The notes: generated by a model not told the origin, from the sequence alone. Positions 37,513-48,968 are shown, numbered from the stretch's first letter. The stretch is 64,000 nt of DNA from Opitutaceae bacterium (GCA_016794785.1 JAEUHC010000007.1:107710-171709); one strand, 5' to 3'. Numbers and translations are program-made.

Positions 37513-38913
37513 ATGATCACGCTATTCCCCACGAAAAACTCCGATCCCGAGCTCGCGCCGTTCCGGCCGGGGCTTGTGTTCGCGTTTTTCAACGCGCTGG
37601 CGTGGCAGATTGGCATCGGCACGCCCATGGTGCTGTTTGCCGAGCAGCTCGGGGCGTCGGCGTTTCAAGTGGGGCTGGCTTACTCGTTCGTGTTTGTGCT
37701 GACGCCGGTGCAGATCATCTCGACGGCGCTGCTGCCGCGCTACGGCTTCAAGGCCGTGATGCTCGGGGGGTGGCGCGCGCGGAGCTTTTTCCTCGGGGTG
37801 CCCATCGTCCTGGCGGCGATGGCGCCTTACTGGGGGGCGCAGCCTTGGATGGTGCAGACGCTGATCTGGAGCGTTTTTCTGTTCTGCGTTTTCCGCTCCA
37901 TCGGTTCGGCGTCGAGCAACGCGTGGTTCTACGCGATCCTGCCCGAGGGCGTGCGCGGGCGCTACTTTGCGAGCGATCAGTTCGTGTCGGCGGTCGGCGG
38001 CGTGGGGACGCTGCTGGCGTGCGCGGCGCTGTTTGCGCTGCTGCCCATCTATGCGGCGCTCCTCGTGCAATACGCCATCGCGCTCGCCGGCTCGACCGTG
38101 AGCTATTTTTCGCTGAAGCAGCTGCCCGACGCCGAGCGGCCGACCTCCATCAGCCTGCGCACGGTGGCGCGCGATACGCCGCGGCATCTGTTCGCGCCCT
38201 CGCTGTTTCGCACATATGCGTGGCTCGCGGTGGTGTGCGCGGTGATCGTGACGCCGATACCGCCCTTTTGCGCCTACTACCTGAAGGTCGGACCCAAGCT
38301 TTCCGCCGGTCAAATCATGATGTTCGAGGTGGTGCGCTACCTCGGGGTGATGGCGGCGGCCTGGGTGATTCGCCGTCGCATCGACGCGACGGGAGCGCGG
38401 CCGTTTTTCCTGATCGCGCTCGGGCTCTACCTTTTTGTCGGGGCCTACTGGCTCCTGTTTCTGCGGACAGGATTCGGCGGCGTGGCGGGGATATTTGCCG
38501 CGTATTTTGTCCTCGGCCTCGCCGCGGTGACCTGGGCGGTCGCAAACCTCAACTACCTCCCCAAGGTTGTGTCGCCCGAGGAGCGCACGCTGGCGGTGGC
38601 GGTGCACGGGGCCGTGACGGCAACGCTCGGCGGGCTTTCGCCCGTGCTGTGGGGGCTGCTGTTGCGGCGTGGGGATATTGAGACGAGCGGAGTCAATGTG
38701 GCGGCTTTCGAGTGGTTTTTTATCTGCGTGATGGCCGGTGCGGTGTTCCTCTCGTGGCGCATGGCGCGCATGCATGAGGAGAAGGGCGAGCCCGCGGATC
38801 CGATCATGATCGGCAACGCCATCCTGCGGCCGTTCCGGGCGATGACGTATCTGGCCAACCTCGTCGAGCCCGCCGAGCCGAAGAAGGACGAGCCCAAGCC
38901 ACCTAGTGCCTGA
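37513..38913 (+). CDS. MFS transporter
   Basis: Inner-membrane carrier of about 466 residues with roughly twelve hydrophobic segments, for example LVFAFFNALAWQIGIGTPMV, SFVFVLTPVQIISTALL, VVCAVIVTPIPPFCAYYL and VAGIFAAYFVLGLAAVTWAV. A central loop after TM6 begins FSLKQLPDAERPTSISL. The overall pattern (ASAFQVGLAYSF, SSNAWFYAILPEGVRGRYFA) resembles the sugar/nucleoside MFS group of Verrucomicrobia, but the substrate is unknown. GTG at 37510 and ATG at 37513 are adjacent start options; ATG is chosen. The gene ends four bases before mutL, so the two are likely co-transcribed. Confidence 0.85.
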   Translation: MITLFPTKNSDPELAPFRPGLVFAFFNALAWQIGIGTPMVLFAEQLGASAFQVGLAYSFVFVLTPVQIISTALLPRYGFKAVMLGGWRARSFFLGVPIVLAAMAPYWGAQPWMVQTLIWSVFLFCVFRSIGSASSNAWFYAILPEGVRGRYFASDQFVSAVGGVGTLLACAALFALLPIYAALLVQYAIALAGSTVSYFSLKQLPDAERPTSISLRTVARDTPRHLFAPSLFRTYAWLAVVCAVIVTPIPPFCAYYLKVGPKLSAGQIMMFEVVRYLGVMAAAWVIRRRIDATGARPFFLIALGLYLFVGAYWLLFLRTGFGGVAGIFAAYFVLGLAAVTWAVANLNYLPKVVSPEERTLAVAVHGAVTATLGGLSPVLWGLLLRRGDIETSGVNVAAFEWFFICVMAGAVFLSWRMARMHEEKGEPADPIMIGNAILRPFRAMTYLANLVEPAEPKKDEPKPPSA

Positions 38914-38916
38914 CGC

Positions 38917-40725
38917 ATGGCCAAGGTCCGCATCCTCCCTGATCGCGTCGCCAATCAAATCGCCGCCGGCGAGGTGATCGAGCGGCCGGCCGCGGTCGTG
39001 AAGGAGCTCGTCGAGAACGCCCTCGACGCGGGTGCGACGCGCATCGAGGTGGAGTTTCGCCACGGGGGGCGGTCGCTCATGCGGATCGAGGACAACGGCC
39101 ACGGCATGTCGCGCGACGACGCGCTGCTCGCCCTTGAGCGCCACGCCACGAGCAAGATTGAGGAGGCGGCGGACCTCGATCGGCTGGCGAGCTACGGCTT
39201 CCGCGGCGAGGCGCTGCCGTCGATTGCGAGCGTGTCGCGGTTCGAGTTGCAGACGCGGGAGCAGGGCAGCGATGTGGGCACTGAAATCCTGGTGAATGGC
39301 GGCAAGTTCGTCCACGTGCGCGAGTGCGGCCGCCCGGTGGGCACGCGCATCGAGGTCTCGCATCTGTTCAACTCGGTGCCGGCGCGGCGCAAATTCCTGA
39401 AGACCGACCAGACCGAGGCGGCGCACATCGTGCACTGCGTGCGGCTCTATGCGCTGGCCTGCCCGCGCACGGCCTTCACGTTGATTGAGGATGGGCGGGT
39501 GGTGTTTCGTTCGCCGGAGTGCAGCACGCTGGAGGAGCGCGTGGCGGAGATCTTCGGCAAGCAAATCGCGGAGTCGCTCGTGGCGATCGAGACGGCCGAG
39601 CCGGGGTTGCGGCTCAGCGGGCTCATCGGCCGGCCCGGGGTGGGGCGCGCGACCCGGCACGAAATGATTGTCTATGTGAACGGTCGTCCGGTGGACAGCC
39701 GCACGCTCAACTACGCGTTGATCGAAAGCTACCACGAGTCGCTGCCCAAGGGCCGCTACCCGCTGGCGTTTGTCTTCTTCGAGTGTGATCCAGCGGCGGT
39801 GGACGTGAATGTGCATCCGGCCAAGCGCGAAGTGCGCTTCCGCAGCGAGCCGCAGGTGCGGGGCTTTGTGATTCGCGCGGTGCTGCAGCGCCTGCGCGAA
39901 CTCGCCGGCGCGGTGGAGGCTCCGCGCGCGGCCTCGCTGGAGGCGGGAAGCGTGAGGCACGAGCCGCGAGTTCCGGCGCCGATCCCGCAGGGAAGGGCAG
40001 CAGCACCGCTCGCCGCCGGTTCGACGGTTGCGCCCTTGCGTCCGCTTGAAACCGAAAGGCGCGGAGCGGAGCCCGCGCGCTACCCGAGGCCGGTGGGAGG
40101 GCCCGCGGCAAACGCTCCGGCACTCGAAAACCGTAAAGCCGAAACCGTGACTCCGGCCTGGCGCTTCGTGGGTCTGACGCACGGCAACTACGCGCTGTTT
40201 GAGACCGCGGCCGGGCTCGTGCTGCTCGACCGGCGGGCGGCGCATGAGCGGGTCTGGTTTGAGCGGCTGGTGGCGCAGTTCAAGGCGGGCGCGGTGCCGA
40301 GCCAGCGGCTGCTGCTGCCGCTGCCGATCGAACTCGATGCGATTGCGGCGGCGCTGCTGCTGGATCGGCTGAAGTTTTTGGCGGCGCATGGCTTTGAGGT
40401 CGCGGAGTTCGGCCGGAATTTTTTTCGCGTCGAGGCGGTGCCGGCGTGGATGGAGCCGGGGGACGCCGTGCCGTTCCTGCGCGATCTCATCGGGGCGTTT
40501 CGCGACGGCACGATCCCGGAGCGCGACGCGGGGCTGGCGCACGAGGAGCTGGCCCGACTCGCCCTCGCCAAAGCGGTGCGCTTGCCCACGTCCGGCGGCG
40601 AGGCTGAGATTCATGCGCTCGTGGCTCAGTTGTTTGCCACCGCGACACCTCTGACGAACCCGCAGGGCCGGCCGACCTACATCGAGCTCAATCACGGCGA
40701 GCTGGCCCGGAGGTTCAGCAAATAG
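38917..40725 (+). CDS. mutL: DNA mismatch repair protein MutL with degenerate nuclease motifs
   Basis: Links MutS mismatch recognition to downstream repair. The N-terminal GHKL ATPase is intact: NQIAAGEVIERPAAVVKELV, ENALDAG, RIEDNGHGMSRDDALLALERH, SYGFRGEALPSIASVS and GTRIEVSHLFNSVPARRKFLK. A Pro/Ala-rich linker (about 340-415) leads to the C-terminal dimerisation domain. The usual endonuclease motif DQHAxxExxxxE reads DRRAAHERVWFE (near residue 436), and the CPHGRPT-type motif reads NPQGRPTY (near 581), so metal-ligand residues appear lost. Total length is 602 residues. The start is the ATG four bases after the MFS gene. Confidence 0.95.
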   Translation: MAKVRILPDRVANQIAAGEVIERPAAVVKELVENALDAGATRIEVEFRHGGRSLMRIEDNGHGMSRDDALLALERHATSKIEEAADLDRLASYGFRGEALPSIASVSRFELQTREQGSDVGTEILVNGGKFVHVRECGRPVGTRIEVSHLFNSVPARRKFLKTDQTEAAHIVHCVRLYALACPRTAFTLIEDGRVVFRSPECSTLEERVAEIFGKQIAESLVAIETAEPGLRLSGLIGRPGVGRATRHEMIVYVNGRPVDSRTLNYALIESYHESLPKGRYPLAFVFFECDPAAVDVNVHPAKREVRFRSEPQVRGFVIRAVLQRLRELAGAVEAPRAASLEAGSVRHEPRVPAPIPQGRAAAPLAAGSTVAPLRPLETERRGAEPARYPRPVGGPAANAPALENRKAETVTPAWRFVGLTHGNYALFETAAGLVLLDRRAAHERVWFERLVAQFKAGAVPSQRLLLPLPIELDAIAAALLLDRLKFLAAHGFEVAEFGRNFFRVEAVPAWMEPGDAVPFLRDLIGAFRDGTIPERDAGLAHEELARLALAKAVRLPTSGGEAEIHALVAQLFATATPLTNPQGRPTYIELNHGELARRFSK

Positions 40726-40800
40726 GGCCGGCAATTATTGCCCTCAACCCGTTCTCGCGCTGGCACGATTCATTCTACACGGTTTCTCTTTCCACATCAT

Positions 40801-43356
<2,556 letters not shown>

Positions 43357-43374
43357 GGTGCGGATCGCTTCTCC

Positions 43375-43404
43375 GGTGGCCCGCTTCGTGAGAAGCGGGC
43401 CACC
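43375..43404. repeat. Perfect 13-bp hairpin downstream of glgP, REP-like class 3
   Basis: Arms ggtggcccgcttc and gaagcgggccacc flank the loop gtga. A degenerate relative with the same gtga loop (gcccgcctc-gtga-gagg) is at 57197-57226. No T-tract follows, so a dispersed element is as likely as a terminator. Confidence 0.7.
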
Positions 43405-43448
43405 GGGCTGCCGTTCTTGGGAGATTTTGATTCGCGTCTATTCGCCCC

Positions 43449-44717
43449 ATGCAGACGCTCGCGCACATGTCCCGGCTCGCGTGCGTCCTCCTGCTGCTAG
43501 CCGCGTGCGGCTTTTGCGCCGCGCCGCCGACGATGCCTTGGAAAATCCCGCCGCTGGACGGCGAGATGGAGGGCGACTTCAAGCCCGGCCCGGCGGAAGA
43601 TGCGCCTTTGCTGCGCTGGAAAATCTCCGCCCGCACCGCGCGCCCGCGCGAACGCACGATCGAATTCGCGATCGACGGGCCGGGCCTACGCGTGCGGCTC
43701 GCTGCGCTGCTGGATCCGGCTGGTGAAGGGACATGGGAATTGCGCGCCGCGGAGGCGGACCTCGCGGTTTGGTGGTCACGACTTGCAAAGGAATATTATC
43801 CCGCGCTGGCGGCTGCGGAGGTAACCGGGGCCACGAAGTTGACTGGCGCTGGCGTGGTGCGGAGGGATGGGTTCGGCGGGCAAGTGAAACTCGAGGTCGT
43901 GGATGCGGTGGTGCGCGACGTGAAGCAGGCATGGTCGGTGAGAGGTGTGGCGATCGAGGGTCGTCTCGGCCTCCTGCCCGTGCTGGCCACGGATGAACCC
44001 GTTCGCCTCGGGTTCAGCGAAGCCACCGTGGCCGGTGTCGAGCTGCGCGATGGCCAGGTGGAGTTTTTGCTGAACCCCGACGGCACACTCCGCGTGAACC
44101 GTGCCCTGTGCTCAGTGTTGGACGGGCAGGTTGTGCTGGCTCCGTTTGTTTTGGACCGCACGAAAAACCAGATGCGGACGACCGTGGATCTGGTGAATGT
44201 TGATCTTGCGGAATTGAGAGAGTTTTTGCCTGCGGCGCTATCAGAGGCGCGCGGACGCGTGAGCGGGCGATGGGATGTGGTCTGGGATTTCCGACGCGGG
44301 CTCACGGTTGCCAGCGGTGGGCTGCTGCCGGGTGCCGCGGTGTCCGCCTCAATCAAACTGAGGCCCGCGCCGGGCTTTCTCACCGGGCGGTTGCCGGAGA
44401 ACATGCGGGAGCGCATCCAGCTTATGCCTGATTGGCTGGGGCCGATTGGCCGCCTGTTTGCGCCGGCCAATCCAGCCTATCCGATCCTGCGCGCCATCGA
44501 GATGGGGGAAAGTTCGCTCGACATCGCCGCCTTTGAAATCGGACTCAGCCTCGATGGCGACGCGCGCGGGCGATCGGCGCACATCGTGGCGATGACCCGC
44601 CCGACGGCCAAGGGCACGGCCGTGGACAGCGTGCGTTTCGAGTTCAATGTGACCGGCCCTCTCGCGGACTTCGCCCGGTTGCTGGCCGAGGGGCGTTTGA
44701 ATCTTCAGCTACGATGA
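43449..44717 (+). CDS. ydbH: Short YdbH-like AsmA-clan envelope protein
   Basis: Probably part of an intermembrane bridge that moves phospholipid to the outer membrane, by analogy with E. coli YdbH. The 422-residue protein has a signal or anchor (LACVLLLLAACGFCAAP), then beta-rich repeats. Its C-terminal half (VNVDLAELREFLPAALSEARG, VSGRWDVVWDFRRGL, FLTGRLPENMRERIQLMP, ILRAIEMGESSLDIAAFEI) matches the YdbH/dicarboxylate-transport domain. E. coli YdbH is about twice as long, so the groove-forming segment is shortened. The assignment is strongly supported by the ynbE and ydbL homologues that follow. Start could be the ATG at 43449 or at 43470. Confidence 0.82.
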   Translation: MQTLAHMSRLACVLLLLAACGFCAAPPTMPWKIPPLDGEMEGDFKPGPAEDAPLLRWKISARTARPRERTIEFAIDGPGLRVRLAALLDPAGEGTWELRAAEADLAVWWSRLAKEYYPALAAAEVTGATKLTGAGVVRRDGFGGQVKLEVVDAVVRDVKQAWSVRGVAIEGRLGLLPVLATDEPVRLGFSEATVAGVELRDGQVEFLLNPDGTLRVNRALCSVLDGQVVLAPFVLDRTKNQMRTTVDLVNVDLAELREFLPAALSEARGRVSGRWDVVWDFRRGLTVASGGLLPGAAVSASIKLRPAPGFLTGRLPENMRERIQLMPDWLGPIGRLFAPANPAYPILRAIEMGESSLDIAAFEIGLSLDGDARGRSAHIVAMTRPTAKGTAVDSVRFEFNVTGPLADFARLLAEGRLNLQLR

Positions 44718-44765
44718 GGAACCATTGGTTGATCTCGCGGGTCACCCGAGACACCGTCTTTGCCC

Positions 44766-44957
44766 ATGCCACGCCGCCTCATTACCCTCCTGACAGCGAT
44801 TATGCTCGGCGGCTGCATCCACGTGAAGATGGACCCCATCCAGGTCAATGCGACCGTCGATGTGAATCTCAAGGTCCAGCGTGAGGTCGCCGGCCTGCTC
44901 AGTGATATCTACGGCGACTCCGCCACCATCAACGCCCCCGTCCCCGCCGCCAAATGA
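44766..44957 (+). CDS. ynbE: YnbE-like small lipoprotein
   Basis: 63-residue lipoprotein with lipobox MLGGC followed by IHVKMDPIQVNATVDVNLKV and VAGLLSDIYGD. The mature region (PIQVNATVDVNLKVQREV) corresponds to the INMNVKIEHE-type core of YnbE. In E. coli YnbE is an outer-membrane lipoprotein that contacts YdbH and extends its beta structure. The ATG at 44766 is preferred over a TTG six bases earlier. Its stop overlaps the ydbL start (ATGA at 44954-44957), so the two are coupled. Confidence 0.85.
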   Translation: MPRRLITLLTAIMLGGCIHVKMDPIQVNATVDVNLKVQREVAGLLSDIYGDSATINAPVPAAK

Positions 44958-45331
44958 AACGTCGCACCTTCCTCGGTCTATTCGCCGCCGTCGCTTGCCT
45001 CCTCGCGTTTTCTGCCGCCCATGCGGCCGACGTGGCGGGCGCAAAGAACCGCATGCGAGAACGCGTTCCCGCAGTTGATCGGCTCAAAATTGCCGAGATT
45101 GTGGGAGAGAATAACCGCGGTTTCCTTGAGCTGCGCAAATCCGCCGATGCCGCGGGAAAAGCCGCGGTGGAGGCGGAGAATCAGGATCGGTCCGTGGTGT
45201 TTGCCGATGCGGCGGCCCGCGCGGGCAGCACCGCCGACGCGGTCGGTCGCGCTTTTGCCCGGCAGATCGCCGCTGCAAGTGCGAGCGGCGTCTGGATTCA
45301 GCGTGAGGACGGTTCGTGGCATAAAAAATAG
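44954..45331 (+). CDS. ydbL: YdbL/DUF1318 periplasmic protein
   Basis: 125-residue exported protein with signal peptide (FLGLFAAVACLLAFSAAHAA). The mature part matches DUF1318: MRERVPAVDRLKIAEIVGEN, NRGFLELR, VFADAAARAGSTADAVGRAF and the C-terminal GVWIQREDGSWHKK. In E. coli YdbL moderates YdbH-YnbE assembly. It is the last gene of the ydbH-ynbE-ydbL operon and is convergent with the nucleoside transporter gene, leaving a gap of only 36 bases. Confidence 0.88.
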   Translation: MKRRTFLGLFAAVACLLAFSAAHAADVAGAKNRMRERVPAVDRLKIAEIVGENNRGFLELRKSADAAGKAAVEAENQDRSVVFADAAARAGSTADAVGRAFARQIAAASASGVWIQREDGSWHKK

Positions 45332-45367
45332 CCCGTCACCTTCTGGCCGGCTGCTGCCGTTACTGCC

Positions 45368-46726
45368 TCAGGTCAGCATCCCCGCGACGCACGCGGTGAG
45401 GAAGCACGCGACGCTCCCGCCGAGCAGGGACTTCAGGCCCAGCTGCGCGAGGTCGCGGCGCCGTTCGGGTGCCAGCGCGCCGATGCCGCCGATCTGGATG
45501 CCGATGGAGACGATGTTCGAGAAACCGCAGAGCGCGTAGGTCAGGATGACGCGGGTCCGGTCGTCGGTGAGCACACCGGTGGCCTGCAGCTTGTTCATCG
45601 TGAAGTAGGCGTAGAATTCGTTGAGGACCGTTTTCTCGCCGAGCAGCTGGCCGGCGACGAGCAGATGCCCGTGATCGATGCCCATCAGCCAAGCCACGGG
45701 TGCGCCGACCATGCCGAAGCAGAATTGCAGGGAGAAGGCCGAGTAGCGGCCGTCCGTGATCTGCGCGATCCAGGCGTTGAGGCCGGTCCATTCGCCGACC
45801 CAGGTGCTGAGCATCCAGTTGCCCATGGCGACGAGCGCGGTGAAGACAATGAGCATGCCGCCCACGTTGACCGCGAGCTTGATGCCATCGGTCGTGCCGA
45901 GGCAGATGGCGTCGAGGACATTCACGCCGGGGCGTTCGGCGTTCATGACGATGGAGGTGTCGACCTTCTCCTCCTGAGGCAGAAGAATCTTGGCGGTGAT
46001 CAGTGCCGCGGGCGCGGAAAGCACGGAGGCGGTCATCAGGTGGGTCGCGAAGCGGACCTGCTCCGCCGGGTCGCTGCCGCCCAGCAGAGTGATGTAAACC
46101 GCCATGACTCCGCCCGCGATCGTGGCCATGCCGCCGACCATCACGGCGAGCAGTTCGGAGCGCGTCATCGTGGGCAGGTAGGGCTTGATCAGGAGGGGCG
46201 CCTCGGTCTGGCCGACGAAGACATTGCTGGAGGCGCTGAGCGTCTCGGCGCCGGAAAGGCGGAGAGTCTTCGTCATGAGCCAGGCAAATCCCTGCACGAT
46301 CAGCTGCAGCACGCCGAGCCGGTAGAGGAGCGAGGTGAGCGCCGCGAAAAAGATGATCGTGGGCAGGATGCTGATCGCGAAAATTGGCGCGAAGGTGCCC
46401 TGCGGCGCGCTCTGGCCGGCGGGCGTCGTGGCCTGGAGCAGCACGCCTTTGTCACCATAGGGGATGTTGAAGAGCCAGCCGAACACGAGGGCGCTGCCCT
46501 CGTTGGTGAAGCTGAGCAGACGCACGAAGAACGCGCCCGCGGAATCGAAGACCCAGCGCACGGCGCCGACCTTGAGGATGAGGAGACCGAGGGAGAGCTG
46601 GAGCGCCACCCCGATGCCGACGACCTTCCATGGGATGCGGCGGCGGTTGGAGCTGAAGCACCACGCGATGCCGAGAAAGGCCACCATGCCGAGCAGACCG
46701 CGGCCGACGTTAATCAAAGTTTCCAT
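45368..46726 (-). CDS. Concentrative nucleoside transporter (CNT/NupC family)
   Basis: Na+ or H+ coupled inner-membrane importer for nucleosides. The 452-residue protein has many hydrophobic helices. Family blocks include FGWLFNIPYGDKGVLLQATT, FAISILPTIIFFAALTSLLY, NVFVGQTEAPLLIKPYLPTM, TRSELLAVMVGGMATIAGGVM and GEKTVLNEFYAYFTMNKLQ. The C-terminus has LCGFSNIVSIGIQIGGIGALAPERR, a classic CNT motif. The ATG at 46726 (METLINVGRGLLGMVAFLGI) is chosen; 24 extra residues upstream look unrelated. It is divergent from the carbonic anhydrase gene. A purine nucleoside permease-like gene is also present at 59720. Confidence 0.92.
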   Translation of the reverse strand: METLINVGRGLLGMVAFLGIAWCFSSNRRRIPWKVVGIGVALQLSLGLLILKVGAVRWVFDSAGAFFVRLLSFTNEGSALVFGWLFNIPYGDKGVLLQATTPAGQSAPQGTFAPIFAISILPTIIFFAALTSLLYRLGVLQLIVQGFAWLMTKTLRLSGAETLSASSNVFVGQTEAPLLIKPYLPTMTRSELLAVMVGGMATIAGGVMAVYITLLGGSDPAEQVRFATHLMTASVLSAPAALITAKILLPQEEKVDTSIVMNAERPGVNVLDAICLGTTDGIKLAVNVGGMLIVFTALVAMGNWMLSTWVGEWTGLNAWIAQITDGRYSAFSLQFCFGMVGAPVAWLMGIDHGHLLVAGQLLGEKTVLNEFYAYFTMNKLQATGVLTDDRTRVILTYALCGFSNIVSIGIQIGGIGALAPERRRDLAQLGLKSLLGGSVACFLTACVAGMLT

Positions 46727-46797
46727 GAAGGGAGGGAAATTCGGGGCGAGGCGGCCGAGCTTGCCGCGGGCGGGGGAGGCGGCGAGAACCAAGTGCA

Positions 46798-47322
46798 ATG
46801 ACCCTGCAGGACCGACTTGCCCGCCACCTGGGCCGCACCCCCGACACGGCCCGCGCGGCCTTCGTCGCGCCCAACGCCACCGTGCTCGGCGATGTGACGC
46901 TCGGCGCGCAGAGCAGCGTGTGGTATGGGTGCGTGCTTCGCGGCGACATCAACTCCATCGCCATCGGCGAGGGCACCAATGTGCAGGACGGCACGATCGT
47001 CCACCTCGCCGACGATTATGGCGTGCGCGTGGGCAACTTCACGACCATCGGCCACGCCGCGATCATCCATGCGTGTGACATCGGCGACGAGTGCCTCATC
47101 GGCATGGGCGCGACCGTGCTCGACGGGGCCAGGATCGGCGACCGCTGCATCGTCGGCGCCAACGCGCTTGTCACGCAGCGCTTCACCGCCCCGCCTGGCT
47201 CGATGATCCTCGGCGCGCCGGCCAAGGTCGTGCGCCCGCTCACCGACGACGAGCAGCGCGGCCTGCGGCGTTGGGCGGAGAAATACATCGAGGTGGCGGC
47301 GGCGCATGCGGCGCGAGGGTGA
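46798..47322 (+). CDS. Gamma carbonic anhydrase-like left-handed beta-helix protein
   Basis: 174-residue protein with hexapeptide repeats (AFVAPNATVLGDVTLGAQ, SSVWYGCVLRGDINSIAIGE, GTNVQDGTIVHLADDYGVRV). The three metal-ligand histidines are visible in TIVHLAD, TTIGHAAIIHACDIG, as in the YrdA/PaaY/Cam clan. C-terminal helix: LTDDEQRGLRRWAEKYIEV. It could be a true zinc or iron carbonic anhydrase or a related acyltransferase-fold protein; the intact histidines favour the former. It ends 13 bases before the serine hydrolase gene. Confidence 0.88.
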   Translation: MTLQDRLARHLGRTPDTARAAFVAPNATVLGDVTLGAQSSVWYGCVLRGDINSIAIGEGTNVQDGTIVHLADDYGVRVGNFTTIGHAAIIHACDIGDECLIGMGATVLDGARIGDRCIVGANALVTQRFTAPPGSMILGAPAKVVRPLTDDEQRGLRRWAEKYIEVAAAHAARG

Positions 47323-47335
47323 ATAAAATTGCCGC

Positions 47336-48418
47336 ATGAAAACGTCCCGCCTTGCCCGGACTCTGCTGGGGGCCACGACCCTGATCGCAGCCGGGGCGTT
47401 GTTCGCCGCCGAGCGGCCGGATCTGGATGAGGCCATGCGAAATTGGTTTGGTGCCCGCCATGGCGGCGCGGTGGCGGCTTTCGTGTCGGCCGAGGGCGTC
47501 GGGTTTGCAACGGCCGGCCAGTTCGGCCCAGGCGATGCGCGCCGCATCACGCCTGACACGACTTTTGAAATCGGCTCGGTGAGCAAGCTGTTCACCGCGC
47601 TGCTCCTCGCGGAGAGTGAGCGGGCCGGCCGCGTGAGCCGCGAAGATCCGGCGGCCAAGTTTCTCCTCCCGCCCGGCGATCCGGACGCGGCCGCCCTCGC
47701 GTCGATCACACTGGTCGCGCTTTCCACGCACAGCGCGGGGTTGCCGCGCATGGCGTCGAACTTTCGTTCGGCCGATGGCAATCGCGCTGCGTTTACTCGC
47801 GCGGAGTTGATGGCGGGCTTCCGGCGCGATGGCGCGGGAGCCAAGGCGGGTGGCAAGTCCGTTTACTCGAACTTCGGGGTCGTGCTGCTCGGGCAGGCGC
47901 TCGCCGCGGCATGGGGTGGCGACTACGCGACCGTGCTTCAGTCGCACGTGATCGAGCCGCTCGGTTTGAAGAACACGTGGGTCGGGCTGCCAGGCACGTC
48001 GCGGCGCGATGATTTTCCCCCCGCGATCGTCAAGGGCTCGGTCGTGCCTCATTGGGAATTCGACGCGCTCGCGCCCTCGGGGGCGCTGCGCTCCACGGCG
48101 CGCGACATGGCGTTGTTTCTGCAAGCCTGCCTCGGCCAGCGCCAGACGCCGGTCAATGCCGGCATCCGCGAGTGTATCAAGCCGCTGCGCACGATGGGCG
48201 ACGGACCGGGCAAGATCGGTCTGGGCTGGATGAGCACCGCCGGGCCGGGCCGGCCGATCTACTGGCACAATGGAGCGACGGCGGGCTTCCGGGCGTTTGT
48301 CGCGTTCGAACCCGAGGCGGGGATCGCGGCCGCGGTGCTGACGAACAGCGACGCGGGGACCGCACCCGAGGTGCTGGGCTTCGAGCTGCTGGGGCGGCGC
48401 GGGCGCTCAGGGCGTTGA
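47336..48418 (+). CDS. Exported serine hydrolase, beta-lactamase class C/D-Ala-D-Ala peptidase fold
   Basis: 360-residue protein with signal peptide (LLGATTLIAAGALFAAE). Catalytic motifs of the beta-lactamase-related superfamily are present: SxxK as EIGSVSKLFTALLLAESE (near residue 83), YxN as YSNFGVVLLGQALAA (near 178), and an HNG triad near residue 313 (YWHNGATAGFRAFVAFEP). Such enzymes include esterases, peptidases and ampC-like lactamases; the substrate is not inferable. Its last 12 bases overlap the convergent folA stop region. It follows the carbonic anhydrase gene by 13 bases. Confidence 0.88.
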   Translation: MKTSRLARTLLGATTLIAAGALFAAERPDLDEAMRNWFGARHGGAVAAFVSAEGVGFATAGQFGPGDARRITPDTTFEIGSVSKLFTALLLAESERAGRVSREDPAAKFLLPPGDPDAAALASITLVALSTHSAGLPRMASNFRSADGNRAAFTRAELMAGFRRDGAGAKAGGKSVYSNFGVVLLGQALAAAWGGDYATVLQSHVIEPLGLKNTWVGLPGTSRRDDFPPAIVKGSVVPHWEFDALAPSGALRSTARDMALFLQACLGQRQTPVNAGIRECIKPLRTMGDGPGKIGLGWMSTAGPGRPIYWHNGATAGFRAFVAFEPEAGIAAAVLTNSDAGTAPEVLGFELLGRRGRSGR

Positions 48419-48922
48419 GCACGCGGGCAGCGCCATGGTGGAGAAAGTGTAGCGATGGGTGTCGTCCGTGCTCTCGCGCCGGGAGACCTCGCGCCACGCG
48501 AGATGCCGCCATTCGGGCATGAAGGTGTCGCCCTCGATGGTGGCGTGGATGAGCGTAAGATGGAGGTGGAGCGGCCGCGTGCCGGCGAGCGCGAGTGTCT
48601 CGGCGTAGATCCGCTCGCCGCCGCAAATGAACACTTTCCCCGGCAGTTCGTCCGCGATGGCGAGCGCCGTCGGCAGCGACGCGGCGGCACGCGCGCCGGG
48701 CCGTGCGACCGTCGGGTGGCTTGTGATCACGATGGGCTGGCGGCCGTCGTCATGGACGCGCGGCCACGTCTCGTAACAGACGCGGCCGAGCACGCAGACC
48801 TGGCCGGCCGTCGCGGCGTGGAAATGCGCAAGGTCCTCCGGAATGCGCCAAGGCAGCCGGCCCGCGCGCCCGATCACGCGGTTCTCCGCGCAGGCGACGA
48901 TGAGGTGGAGCGGCTTGGACAC
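48407..48922 (-). CDS. folA: Dihydrofolate reductase
   Basis: Reduces dihydrofolate to tetrahydrofolate with NADPH. The 171-residue protein opens with HLIVACAENRVIGRAGRLPW (substrate and cofactor loop), then IPEDLAHFHAATAGQVCVLGR and YETWPRV. A VFICGGERIYAETLAL motif follows, and the C-terminal DTHRYTFSTMAL completes the fold. The GTG at 48922 (giving MSKPLHLIV) is preferred; a TTG at 48934 is the alternative. The conserved acid is D/E in PEDLAHF. The 12-base tail overlap with the serine hydrolase gene is convergent. Confidence 0.92.
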   Translation of the reverse strand: MSKPLHLIVACAENRVIGRAGRLPWRIPEDLAHFHAATAGQVCVLGRVCYETWPRVHDDGRQPIVITSHPTVARPGARAAASLPTALAIADELPGKVFICGGERIYAETLALAGTRPLHLHLTLIHATIEGDTFMPEWRHLAWREVSRRESTDDTHRYTFSTMALPACSTP

Positions 48923-48968
48923 CCTGCGATCCAACGCCCGGTGCGCGCGGGTGCAAGGCGCGTGGCGG

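Noticed and set aside
37522..40734. Open frame of about 1070 codons on the minus strand across the MFS and mutL genes
   Set aside because: It is antisense to two well-recognised genes, with shadow-type composition and no motif.
47336..48418. Dedicated antibiotic-resistance beta-lactamase
   Set aside because: The SxxK, YxN and HNG motifs define only the broad serine-hydrolase superfamily; nothing specific to resistance enzymes or an ampR-like regulator is present.
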